From positions 295,688,536 to 295,752,535 of the forward strand of contig NC_066581.1 of NCBI RefSeq assembly GCF_024323335.1: a stretch of DNA of 64,000 bases, written 5' to 3'. Source of the stretch: Lathyrus oleraceus (Eukaryota; Streptophyta; Magnoliopsida; Fabales; Fabaceae). The notes under the pieces were generated by a model. It was given only the letters and a program-made list of their open reading frames with translations. It was not told the origin of the DNA and made no database searches. Below, one piece after another: positions 36,616 through 47,001 of this stretch; within the stretch, counting starts at the first letter, position 1, and every line of letters begins with the position of its first letter. Made by a program: the position numbers and the translations under genes.

Positions 36616-36618
36616 GGG
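36585..36618 (+). repeat. (GT)7 followed by a 20-base G run
   Basis: Seven GT repeats pass directly into 20 consecutive G. Runs of this length are prone to replication slippage and sequencing error, so the exact length may be unreliable. Confidence 0.95.
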
Positions 36619-36659
36619 TTGAATTGTGGTTTGAGTGGGAGAAGTATGTTGGGGAAAAG

Positions 36660-36845
36660 AAGAAATTGCCAACGTCTACCACCTTAAAGGCAAGAAAGAT
36701 TGCCAAGGTCTACCACCTTAAAGGCAAGAAAGATTTTCAAGGTCTACCACCTTAAAGGCAAGAAAGATAGCAAAGGTCTACCACCTTAAAGGAAAGAAAG
36801 ATTGTTAAGGTCTACGACCTTAAAGGAAAAGGAATGAATTGATTG
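36660..36845. repeat. Five copies of a 34-bp tandem repeat
   Basis: The phrase 'gtctaccaccttaaaggcaa' begins at 36674, 36708, 36742, 36776 and 36810, an exact 34-bp period, followed by 'gaaaga' and a variable link. The last copies drift ('ctacgacc', 'ggaaag'). It resembles in style the UTR repeats of Ogre-like elements elsewhere in the window. Confidence 0.92.
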
Positions 36846-36944
36846 AAGGAGGGTGTACAACCATAAGGTGTTGATATCAAAGAGAATGTGACCCAAAGAG
36901 AGGGTGTGATTAGTAATCCAAAGAGGAAAGAATTATTGATGTAC

Positions 36945-37379
36945 TTGAAGAAGACTTTGTGAATTACTTGATTTGAATTGTATTAAAGTATATGAACAAA
37001 GGCGAATACCTTAAGGAACTGGGTCATTCGTCCCATACCCAAAGATATTCTAGACAAGGATAAGAATGCTCTACTCTCATCGTTCTTTGTTACTTAATGC
37101 TCATGGCGTGCAATTTGAATCAGGATTGGCAAGTCACTGATAGAAGATCCTGATTGTTGATCTTGATAATGCAATATTACTTGTTACGGAAGAAGACTTG
37201 ACAATCATTTGATTCAAATATTGTTAAAGTCTATGAATAGAGGTGAATACGATGAGCAATTGGGTCATTCATCCCATGCCTAAAGATATTCAGAATGAGT
37301 TAAGGAATTCTCCACTCTCACTCTTTCTCTATTTCTTAAGGCTCATGGGACACAAGTTGAATTAGGATTGAAAAGTGTT
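36945..37379. repeat. Imperfect direct repeat of about 195 bp, spaced about 242 bp
   Basis: 36945-37137 and 37187-37379 align through phrases such as 'gaagaagact', 'gggtcattcgtcccat' / 'gggtcattcatcccat', 'aaagatattc', 'ccactctcac' / 'ctactctcat' and 'ggctcatggg' / 'tgctcatggc'. Divergence is high, so the duplication is old. No coding frame is supported. Confidence 0.78.
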
Positions 37380-39611
37380 GATACCTTTGATATGCTTGAG
37401 AAATAGTCCACTTTGTCTACTATGCTTGACTTGTATTGACTTTGAAGTCTTGAACTCTTGATCTTGAATCTGAATCCTGAGATCTTAAGCTCCTGAGGTC
37501 CACTACAACTCGAACACAAGGGACTTTCCCTATTAAGTGATCAAGGGTCTTTCGATCACTTGAATATGCATGGGGATTTAAGCACGATGCAAAGGATTTG
37601 GTTGATCAAAGGGAAAATATCAGCTGAATTATATACACCATAACCTTAATGACTAGATCAGTCCCATTGCATATATACAGACCTTGAGTTAATGGAACAT
37701 GCAAAATCAGGAATTCCTAGATCCTAGGGACAAAATGCTAAATGTACACAAATTGATAAAATTGAATTTCGAATCAGGATTATTTAGAATTAATTAAAAC
37801 CAATTAACTAATAAAAAAACATATGAATATATGATAAAAGTATTAGGCTAAGTCTAATTAACTTAAACCTAAAATTTCTAATGTTTCCAATTAATTAATT
37901 AATCATAATTAGCAAATAAAATCACAATTAACTAATTAACCTAATCATCATAATTAACCATAATTATATTAATCAAAAACAGAAAGTAAAAACTGTTAAT
38001 CCAGAATATAATTAGGATTGGCTAATTAAGGTTAAGCTAAATCAAACAACAGTTAAATGAATATATTGAAGGAATGGATGCAGGCTTATGAAGGATGTGA
38101 ATTGAAAGGGACTTGGGCCAGCTAGGGCACCAAGCCCAAATGCCACAGATCCAGGCCGATCCACCAAGTATCCAACACCATGAGCTATTCCACGGGTCCT
38201 AGGTTGTACAAGCTGAATCCAAAGAAGAACAAAAAAAAGCTTAAATAAATAACGCGAACGAACAATCACCCTTGAAAAGCGCTTATTCAAAAACTCCAGA
38301 ACGGCATCATCATCGTGTTCAACACTATCGACGCGTCTTCATCAATTCCGACGTTGCATGGATACAACATCTAGTGTAGTATCGCATTTCAGCATTCATC
38401 ATCATCCCGTTTTCAGAACTCCTACGTGTTTGATTCATGGCATCAACATCATCGTGGATTCGTGTTCGATTCAATTTTGGTATCGTGTTTTCCATGTGCA
38501 TCTTCTTATTCGATTCGCTTTGCTTTTGCATGCACGAAAATGGGAAAATGGAATTGAAAACGAAGTGATAAATTCACCGGATTATAGCTTTGCTGCAAAT
38601 AGGTATGGATTCTTCTTCTTCTTCTCTGATTTCGATTTGCCTCTTCTTCTCCAATTCTTCTTTAATATCTCCTTCTTTCTTTTGAGTTTGTATGCGTCAC
38701 TTCCGTAAGAATTGTTATAAGGTCATGCACTAAGAATGGAGAGGTTCGCGAGGTTGTGAAGATTGTGTGAGGTTCTGAGTGAAGAGAGATTGAGAGTGAA
38801 GAACGCTCCAGAGTTTGATTCGTGTGGTTTGTGATTTCTGATATGTGAAGAATGATTGAGATTTTTCTGTTGTAGAACTTGATTTATAGAACTCAAATTC
38901 TGTTATCAAATGTATTTTAAATTACCTTTAAATTCATAAATCAGTTAGATATGAAATGTGAATTAGAGTTCATTAGCCAAATTCAAATTCAGTTAGTAAA
39001 CTTGTTGGGAAATTCAAGTTCAGTTTGGTAAGTTAGGTCATGAAATCCAATGAGTAAAAAATGAATTTGGTTCGAATTTGGTTTTAATTTCGTCTTGTAT
39101 GTGTTGCGTTTGCATCTGTTATAGTGGAAAGCGAAAATTCAGATTGTTGTTAATTCTGACTTGTGAAAATCAAAATTATGCAGGGTGGTAGATTGAATGT
39201 GAATGGTAACTCTGTTTTGAAATTAAAGTTGAAACTGGGATTCTTTGTCAATTGATTTGCAGGTTATAATTAAATTGGGAATGCTAATGTGCTATTAGAA
39301 TGTTAGAAAAATGTTAGGAATTATTTGTTATGTGAAAGTTAAAAAATTCTGTTAGTTTATTCAATTGTTATATTAGAGGTTGTTAGTAAAATTTGAAGTG
39401 AATGTGATTTGTGTGAATCTTGTGATGCTGGTGGGACTTGGAATGTTTTGGAGATTCTGCTACACATTTTCTGGGGAGCTGCTTGGATGTTGAAGAATCG
39501 AAGAGATGCGTTCCGGGATCAAAATAGGTAACTTGGAATTGATGTTTAGCATAGAAATTGTGCATTGTGAATGGGATTAAATATGTATGTATTTTTGTAT
39601 TGAATATTATT
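37380..39611 (-). other. AT-rich unassigned sequence, probably the inner part of a decayed Ogre-like LTR
   Basis: No protein similarity is visible. It runs without a visible break into the Ogre-like LTR end at 39612-41023. A minus-strand TATA-like TATAAAT at 38882-38888 and CT-rich blocks near 38610-38680 would suit an LTR promoter and leader. The inner LTR boundary could not be found, so the assignment is weak. Several short frames here (for example 38358-38708) look spurious. Confidence 0.4.
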
Positions 39612-41023
39612 TGGAATTGTGTATTGGATGGAAAGTTAATTGAATGTCAAAAATTGTTATGGAAAGTTAATTAAATGCTATGCTATTCTTTCTTTGAATG
39701 TTGGATTATGGAAAAGTGGATTGTGTATGAAATTGTGTATTGAATGTTATTTTTGGATTAATGTTGAATGTAAAGCTAATCATGAATGAAAGTTTGAATG
39801 TGGATGGATTTTTATGGAAAGATTTGAATGTGTGTTTGAATGAATGGAATTTGTAAAAAAAATAAGCACAAGTTTAGTTTTAAGAAGTTAGTAACACAAT
39901 CGAATGAATTGGTTCGTTAAAAATAAAATGAGTTAAAATGGCATAGAGAATGGTCAATGATACCAAGGTCAAGACAATATGGACTTAGAAATGGATGGTT
40001 GACTTTGGTCAACTAGTTGACTAAAAACTCAACACTTGACCAAAGTTAACTATAGGCTAGAAACTAGGGCTTTCTTGTGTAAAATGGACTTGATGAAAAT
40101 ATACATGGTGACTTGTAATATAAGAAAGGAGCTTGAATGAATGTGACTTGATTTTAAATAAAACATGTCTTTCATGACTTGTTCAAACACTTCCCAAGCC
40201 GAATGAATGTAATTGATTTTAAACAAGAATCTTAATCATGGACCTTGACTTGTATGTTGGATAAAACAAATGAACCCTTGAAATGAAAGGAAACCTGAGT
40301 TTAAGAACCTTGCAATTTGGACATAAACTTTTGGATGAAACACAATGCATTGACTTGGATCTGACCCAAAAACAAATGGAATAATGTAATGACCAAAGCC
40401 CCATAAAGAGGTTGGCCATTCAAGGATCAACTTCAGTTACCCAGCCACACTTACAATCCTTGATCAAACCCTAACACAAAGATACAAACCACAATGATCC
40501 AATAGGTGCCAACAACCAAAAATTAGGGTTTCAATGCATCATAAGATAACAAGTTAATCAACATGGCATATAAGTACAATCAATTTTCCCTGATTAGGGT
40601 TTTGTGATGCACACTACCTGATCAAAGTCCTCACACCAAGCATGAAGCTCTACAAACACATCCTAACACATGGGCCCCAAAATTAGGGCTTAGATGGATA
40701 AATGAAAACGCATGAGGTCAATGAATAGTAAAGTCAAGAATTAGAGTTTGACTTCACGGATGAATATCATGATGTGATCTCCTTGAAACAAGGTCCCAAA
40801 GACCAAGAAATTAGGGTTTCCCCTCATACGATGATCCAAACTCCAATACTCAAACAAAACCCTAATTTTTATTAACCACAAGCTTTGAATTTATGATGCT
40901 TATTAGGAAGTGTTAACATGAGTGAATGATGCATATGAATGAGGCATCAATGAGTACTAATGAATTTCGATTCATAGGTTAGATGAAAAATAAAAAAGGG
41001 AGGGAAAATTTTGGGGTATGACA
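39612..41023 (-). repeat. Ogre-like LTR, end portion (second Ogre family)
   Basis: On the minus strand the LTR begins TGTCATACCCCAAAATTTTC at 41023. This start differs from the array's TGTAACACCTC but is of the same general type. It is followed to the right by a polypurine tract, so the element to which it belonged also lies on the minus strand with its body to the right. The same LTR end in copy 2 is 47002-48399. Confidence 0.78.
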
Positions 41024-41040
41024 GTTGCCCCTATTTAATC
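41024..41040 (-). promoter_or_regulatory. Polypurine tract of the Ogre-like element
   Basis: Minus-strand reading GATTAAATAGGGGCAAC directly before the LTR start. It is a better purine run than that of the tandem array and sits at the right place. The counterpart is at 48400-48416. Confidence 0.75.
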
Positions 41041-41489
41041 ATCTTAAACCTGAATGTGCGAATTGTGATATCTTTTCGGATATTCGAGGTAGAAGAGGAT
41101 TAAATACCAAAGTATTCGAGAATTTTCCCATTGAACGGTTATAAGGTAAGTGTATATGGAATATGAAATGGCAGGTTGACTTTTATAGATTCATCTACTA
41201 AGGGGTTTGATTGAAATATTTTGTGGGGAAGTATGTCAATCGCAAAGGAGAAACATGATATGCATGCTACATGTATGATTTATATTTTGTTATGGTGCAT
41301 GAAGCCATGTATGCTTGTGTAGAAAAGGTTAGAGGTAGGCTCCGGGTCTGGTATATGAACAAGTAGCCCATAAATTTAAATATGAAAGTTTCATAACGCC
41401 TTTACATATAAGAGGTTTCAACTGAATCTTCCTTGACAGGGAAGTCAAAATTAAATCATCAATCCAAATATTGGAAACAAAGTCAACCA

Positions 41490-41895
41490 TAGAGGTTCTA
41501 AAAAAGATTATCAACCATGAAGGTTAGAAAAAAGATTAAGGCTCGTCAACCATGAAGGTGGAAACAAGGAATTATCAATCACAAAGATTGAAAAAAAGGG
41601 TCATTAACCATGAAGGTTGGAAACAAAAGTTTATCAACTGTGACGATTGAAAAAGAATTATCAACCGTGAAGGTCGAAAACAAAGGATTATCAACCATGA
41701 AGGTCGAAAAAGTTTAATCAATCATGATGATTAGAAAAAAAGAGGATGATCAACTATGAAGGTTGCGATAAGATTCATCAATCACGAAGATTGGAAAAAG
41801 AGGATCATCAACCATGAAGGTTGGAAACAAGTGTCAACAACCATGAATGTTGGAAACAAAGAGATTATCGACCGTGACAGTTAGAAATGGATACC
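41490..41895 (-). repeat. About 14 copies of a 25-30-bp UTR tandem repeat (copy 1)
   Basis: Variants of 'atcaaccatgaaggttggaa' plus 'acaaag' follow one another, alternating between 'catgaaggtt' and 'cacgaagatt' forms. The array lies between polypurine tract and the next LTR end, as in Tat/Ogre 3' UTRs. Copy 2 at 48850-49235 has about one unit fewer. Confidence 0.88.
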
Positions 41896-41917
41896 AAGAA
41901 AACTTGGCTTTAAAAGA

Positions 41918-42205
41918 TTGCACAGATGAATATCGTAATGTGATCTCCTTGAACCAGATCCCAAAGACCAAGAAATTAGGGTTTCCCCTCATATGATGAG
42001 CCAAACTCCAATACTCAAACAAAACCTTAGTTTTTATTAACCACCAACTTTGAATCTATTATGCTTATTCAAAAGTTTTAACATGAGTGAATGATGCATG
42101 TGAATGAGGCATGAATGATTACTGATGAGTCTCGATTCACAGGTTAGTTGAAAAATTAAAAGGGGAGGGCAAATTTTGGGGTATGACACTAGTAGAGTCG
42201 TCACC
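41918..42205 (-). repeat. Second Ogre-like LTR end followed by primer-site-like sequence (copy 1)
   Basis: 41918-42188 repeats the last ~270 bases of the LTR that ends at 41023. Directly beyond it, 42189-42205 reads 'ctagtagagtcgtcacc', on the minus strand a decayed GGTGACGACTCTACTAG, close to the Ogre primer site. A primer site therefore touches an LTR start with no internal region between them. Copy 2 (ending 49536, primer-like 49537-49551) preserves the same arrangement. Confidence 0.65.
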
Positions 42206-42400
42206 TAAAGCTACACGAAATATACATTTTCCTTGCATAACCAACTTCCTTACACTTTTTTCTCTTTCCCCAGGTTTTATCGATGTTTTCCCTTTCCTTC
42301 GGGAATAAATAAAGTTTGATGCCAACTATGTTCTATCTTCGAGTGTGCGATGCATTCAGGTATATTTCGTGTAGCTTCAGAGGTAACGAAGGGTGACATG
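42206..42400 (+). repeat. Inverted Ogre LTR tail flanked by short inverted repeats (copy 1)
   Basis: The plus strand shows 'ccttgcataaccaacttcc', 'ccaggttttatcgatg' and 'ccttcgggaataaataaag', which match in order the minus-strand tail of the array's LTRs (CCCCTTGCGTAACC, TTTCCAGGTTTAC, GGGATAAATAACG). This tail is therefore in the opposite orientation. It is framed by 'ctacacgaaatatac' at about 42211 and 'gtatatttcgtgtag' at about 42365, a near-perfect inverted pair. Copy 2 is at 49554-49745. Confidence 0.6.
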
Positions 42401-42601
42401 AAAAGCAATAACTTGTCACATCGGTGTTTCTAAAATTAGGGTTAGAAATTAAAAGGTCATGGGTTCAATCCCATAAACTACATATTTTTTATTTTCTAAA
42501 TTTTTTTGTGTGCACCATATACCTCTCAACTGTATTTAAAGACAGGTTACGAACTGCTGATGCGTGTCCAAAGTGAAGGAAGATGTCGAAGTATATAGGG
42601 T

Positions 42602-42989
42602 GATTGGTTTAGTTTGTGGAAGATTAGAGCACCACCAAAAGCTAAACACTTACTATTGCGGATTTGTCATGTTTTCCTCAAAACTCGAGTCCGACTTCAC
42701 CAACAATATGTTCTATGTCTTGTTATATGTCAATTGTGTGAAGGATGGGTAGAAGATGAGTGACACGTGTTCTTTGGTTGTACAAATTTTTTATGCTTGA
42801 GCTTGGTCATTGCTCAAAGGCTACAATTTTTTTATGAAGTAGGGACATTAATTCATGACATCTGTAGTAAAGAGGAAAAGACAGTCGCGAGTAGAGTTGT
42901 TGTCATGTTATGGTTTCTTTGGAATAATAGAAACAATTGGATATGTAACAATGAGAAGAGTGATGCAAATCAATTAGGTCTACAAGCAT
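42602..42989 (+). pseudogene. Non-LTR retrotransposon (LINE) zf-RVT/RNase H-region relic
   Basis: In the frames around 42740-42989 the sequence reads EDE-stop-HVFFGCTNF and then VVMLWFLWNNRNNWICNNEK, typical of the Cys/His segment and the downstream region at the C-terminal end of plant LINE-type proteins or their host-derived relatives. UGA stands where Trp is expected in EDEWHVFFGC. The fragment is cut on the right by the copia LTR at 42990. Exact family cannot be fixed by eye. Confidence 0.6.
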
Positions 42990-44083
42990 TGTTGGTGTAA
43001 GCCCTAGAGGTCAATACTTTTGGTACTTGTATCGAATTATTTATTAATAATAAAAGGATTTTTCTTTATTATGTTTGTTTAATAAAGTTCCTAGAATAGC
43101 TAGTCCGTTTAATGTATCAAGTGTGACTTAATCATGAGATCCCATTAAACATAAGGACAATATTCTTAAAGTATCTGTTGTCGAGCTTTATTGTGAAGTG
43201 GGATAATATTAAAGCATTAAGACTATTATGTATATAGACTGATGATCACATCTCATGGATCATGGATAAGGAGTTATCAAGTCTTAAACATAGGTATGAA
43301 TATTAAGAGTAATATTTATACTAGATTGACCCGCTATGAGAATACTATATATAATGTTATGCGAAGTGTCATAAGTTATTCTCATGGTGATAGTGATGTA
43401 TACCACCCTTCGACCTGAAACCACTATGGACCTTAGATGTAGAGTCGAGTGCCTTATTGCTGATCAAACATTTTCTGTAACTGGATGACCATAAAGACAG
43501 TTGATGGGTACTCAATGAAGCATGTTGAGGGACATGAGTGACCTAGATGGAATTTGCCCATCCTGTGTAATAGGATAAATGTCTACGGGCCCAATATTGA
43601 ACTGGACAAGGATAACACAGTCTATGCCTTGTGTTCAATATAGATATAGGGGAAAAGAGTAATTGTACACATAAGTATTATCACAAAAGGATTTGTCAGA
43701 TCACATGACATTTTCGTGTCTTGGATAACAGTGATGTGTTGCTAGATACCGCTCATTGTTTATTATGTTAAATACGTGATTTAATATAATTGCCAATGTC
43801 GCAAAAACCTACAGGGTTACACACAAAAGGACGGATTGATGAGAGATAGAGTAAATAAGGAACACCATAAGGTACAGTGAACTTAAGTGAATTGTAGAAC
43901 ATCGTAAGGTGCGGTGTACTTAAGTAGAATACAAAATATGGTAAGGTACCACACGCTTAAGTGATTTTGGCATATTATAAGATATGGGCCACATACACTT
44001 AAGTGGGCTTTTTAGCTTGCAGCTCACACAAGTGGTTCTATAAAAGAACCCTTGTGCAGAAGCATTTGTGAAGTTTCAATTTC

Positions 44084-44126
<43 letters not shown>

Positions 44127-44355
44127 AAAGCCTTCATTCGTATCAGTTAGCACTGAGATTGAAGGAATTCGTTCGTGTGGACTGAATAGAGGCGTTGTCA
44201 CCATTCAACGTTCGTGATCGCTCCGTAGATCTGCATCAAAGGTTTCAATCGCCATAAGAGGTAACGATTCTACCACTGATCATGCCCATTCGTAAGGATC
44301 ACTAAAGGAGAATTTTTTTAAATTCCGTTGTGTTTTGGATCGCTCTTCTCCTTTA
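42990..44355 (+). repeat. Ty1/copia 5' LTR
   Basis: Starts TGTTGGTGTAAGCC directly after the LINE relic and ends near 44355, just before a Met-tRNA primer site. It holds four loose repeats around 'aaggtacagtgaacttaagtg' (about 43860-44010), a 36-base CT tract and a TATAAAAG-type motif near 44038. The expected CA at its end is not obvious, so the right boundary may be off by a few bases. Confidence 0.78.
44087..44122 (+). repeat. CT microsatellite in the copia LTR
   Basis: Eighteen uninterrupted TC dinucleotides just downstream of the TATA-like motif. CT-rich stretches are common in plant promoters and leaders. Confidence 0.95.
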
Positions 44356-44356
44356 G

Positions 44357-44369
44357 TGGTATCAGAGCC
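44357..44369 (+). promoter_or_regulatory. Primer-binding site, initiator tRNA-Met type (copia)
   Basis: TGGTATCAGAGCC is the standard plant Ty1/copia primer site, complementary to the end of initiator tRNA-Met. It fixes the orientation as plus strand. Confidence 0.93.
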
Positions 44370-46041
44370 ACTTAAGAAACTATGCATCTGATAGTTGTTT
44401 ATTTTCTATATTTTCTATATTAATACGATTAAAAGACAGAATGAATCAAGGAATAAACGAGTAATTAAATTTGGCATCATGTGTGTACGATTTGGATGAT
44501 TGATGTTGACTATGCTTCAGAATCCGACGTTAGTATGGTGAAGCAGCGATACATCGATCGTCCATAGGTTACGCAATTGAGATCAATAAAGTTATGTATA
44601 TGATATAAGTAATCCTGATGCAAAATACGGTATATATGATATATTGTTTCTGTTTTGTTCATTCAATCACTTAATGGTTATTTTCCTTTGAGCGATCAAT
44701 GGTCATTTGCTTCTTGATCCGACATTAGTATGGTGAAGCAATGAAGTGTTGATCAATCATATTGAATTAACAATCAAGGTGTTATTGACGTTCTGAAATT
44801 GGTGCATTAGTGTTCATGACGGCACAAGGACTGTGCTGTCAAAGAGTTATGCGATTTGGGTTGTGACTGCGCAAAAGTTGTGCTTTAAAGTATCAAGTGT
44901 TGATGCGAAAAACGACGTCGATTTCAAATTAATTGCTCATTAAAATTTTGCGTCGGGGTGATGTCCCTAACAACCCCGCAAGGGGGCGCTTCCCCCTTGA
45001 CCCCCGTCCGTTGAACGGTCAGCGGAACCCCTGACTAACTCTGCGTAGTGTGATCGGTCGCCGAAATTTAATTTGGTTTTAATTTTAACAGATTTTAAAT
45101 TAATAATAATAATAATATGTTTATTATTATTGTCTTGTGGTGATCGGTTATGGCCTTAATTTTCCTTTATTTTGTTTTGGGATTTTAAAATACGACCTGC
45201 GTGTCGTGCCTCTCTTTTAATCTCTTAATGTAACTTCTTTTCTCATCTCACTCCCTCGTATGTAAAACGAGTTTCTTTTATGTAATTTAATGTTATGAAG
45301 AAAGAGAAGAATAAAATATCAAGGAGGACAACCTTGAAGATCTTGCTTGGAGAAGCTTAGATCGTTATTAGGTTAACTTAGGTTCTCTCATTGGCTCGGG
45401 AGAACAATTGCACTAGGGGCCATAACTGTTTCATTATGTATGTTGATGCATGTGAATGTATGTTGATGCATGTGAGAGACGATTTATATGATAAATAAGC
45501 CGGTGAGATCAAAATAATTGCAAATTCCCTTAAATTAAATATTAAGTTTATGCTTTCCAAGTTTTAGCACTCATCAAGACTAATATCGAATAATGTAGGT
45601 TTCGCCTACGCGAGGTGTATATTCTATATTAATAAGGTGCGATGGGATAATTGTAATATCCAATTGCTAAAACAATGGGTCAAACTTAACTAAACAAACT
45701 ATAATAAGATTATATATGTTTAGAAGCAAGAGTTTGAAATGATCCATGTGATGAATTGGAATAAGGAGTTATTCACCCAACTAAAGTATTCGAGAGTTGT
45801 ATTAGATACAATTAGAAGGAGTTCCTATCTAAATAACCTAGTTTTGTGTAATCCGCCTACGCGGACTTAAAACAAAGTGAAATGTGGATCTTGGCCCACT
45901 ATAAAATCTTCCAACGGGATTTTCCGAATCAAATGGTGAGGGTCATTTGTTTTGAGTAAAATAGTGGGAGCATATTTAATTAAAGGCCTAATTAAATATG
46001 TTATTGATACTTATATTTTCATTATTTTCATGTAGATTACC
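44370..46041 (+). other. Copia leader with hairpin-forming segments
   Basis: No gene is supported in this 1.7-kb leader. A perfect 8-bp stem with 5-base loop lies at 44979-44999 (CAAGGGGG ... CCCCCTTG), followed by CCGTTGAACGG at about 45008. Two more short stems, around CGCCTACGCG near 45606 and TCCGCCTACGCGGA near 45851, share the loop CTAC. Confidence 0.6.
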
Positions 46042-46995
46042 ATGACAACAAACACCTCTAACAACATTTTGCGATCAATCCTTGATAAGGAAAAATTGTT
46101 TGGGACAAATTTTCTGGATTGGCACCGAAATCTGAGGATTATTCTCAAACATGATAGAAAGCTGTATGTCTTGGAGAAACCTGTTCCTGAAGAGGAACCT
46201 CCTAGTTCCGCACCTAAGGCAAAAAGAGATGCTTATAATAAGCATGTGGATGATGCCAATGAAACTTCTTGCCTCATGCTAGCTACTATGAACTCAGAGT
46301 TGCAAAAGCAACAGTTGAACATGGCAGCATTCAATATGATCGAACACCTGAAGATGCTCTATCAAAAGCAAGAAAGGCATGAAAGGTTTGAAGTTTCAAA
46401 AGCCCTTTTTCAAGGAAAGTTAACTGAGGGAGCCTCTGTAGGTCCCCATGTCCTCAAGATGATTGTGTATGTGGAGAACCTTGAGAGGTTGGGTTTTCCC
46501 CTCGGAAAGGAACTTGCGACTGATTTGATCTTGCAACAATTGCCAGATAGATTCAATCAATTTGTCCTTAATTTCAATATGAATGATATGGATAAATATC
46601 TCCCTGAACTTCTAGCCATGTTAAGAACTGCTGAGCAGAATCTGAAGTCAAAAGGGAAGTCCATTCTAATGATCGGAAATGGAAAGAGACAGAACTGCTA
46701 GCCATGTTAAGAACTGCTGAGCAGAATCTAAAGTCAAAAGGGAAGTCCATTCTGATGATCTGAAGATGCTCTATCAAGAGCAGGCAAGGCATGAAAGGTT
46801 TGAAGTTTCAAAAGCCCTTTTTCAAGGCAAGTTAGCTAAGGGAGCCTCTGTAGGTCCCCATGTGCTCAAGATGATTGGGTATATGGAGAACCTTGAGAGG
46901 TTGGGTTTCCCCTCGGAAAGGAACTTGCTACTAATTTGATCTTGCAATCATTTCCATATAGATTCAATTAATTTGTCCTTAATTTCAACATGAAT
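46042..46995 (+). pseudogene. Ty1/copia gag, truncated and internally duplicated
   Basis: 46042-46701 encodes 219 residues of a copia gag N-terminal domain (NILRSILDKEKLFGTNFLDW, SELQKQ, RHERFEVSKALFQGKL, LGFPLGKELATDLILQ). The frame then breaks: 46700-46761 repeats 46613-46674, and 46762-46990 repeats 46347-46580, so two gag pieces are copied out of order. At about 46995 gag ends abruptly where copy 2 of the duplicated block begins. The zinc knuckle, integrase, RT and RNase H that should follow are absent, so only LTR, leader and part of gag remain of this element. Confidence 0.88.
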
Positions 46996-47001
46996 GATAT
47001 G

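Larger units (their letters stand above)
39612..42601. repeat. Copy 1 of a ~3-kb duplicated block
   Basis: Sequence from 'ggaattgtgtattggatgg' to 'attggtttagtttgtggaag' recurs at 47002-49972 in the same orientation, with a constant offset near 7390 and a few percent divergence by eye. The block contains an LTR end, UTR repeats, a second LTR end and an inverted LTR tail, listed separately. Confidence 0.9.

Noticed and set aside
36458..36706. 82-codon minus-strand frame with a poly-Pro stretch
   Set aside because: The proline run is simply the translated poly-G tract; only the Ser/Thr-rich copia linker on its left is meaningful.
38042..38708. Short frames at 38042-38290 (minus) and 38358-38708 (plus) as host exons
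   Set aside because: Low-complexity composition, no recognisable domain, and continuity with a probable decayed LTR.
36660..41895. CRISPR-like arrays (34-bp and 25-30-bp repeats)
   Set aside because: Repeats are head-to-tail without unique spacers, have drifting units, lie in plant retroelements and have no cas genes nearby.
42206..42385. Fold-back of 42206-42385 as a MITE
   Set aside because: The interior is an inverted Ogre LTR tail, no target duplication is visible, and only the two locally duplicated copies are known here. Kept as a finding, not as an element call.
42455..42482. tRNA B-box-like 'gggttcaatccc', also near 49808
   Set aside because: No A box or cloverleaf could be traced around it. 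It may be a remnant of a tRNA-derived SINE but evidence is too thin.
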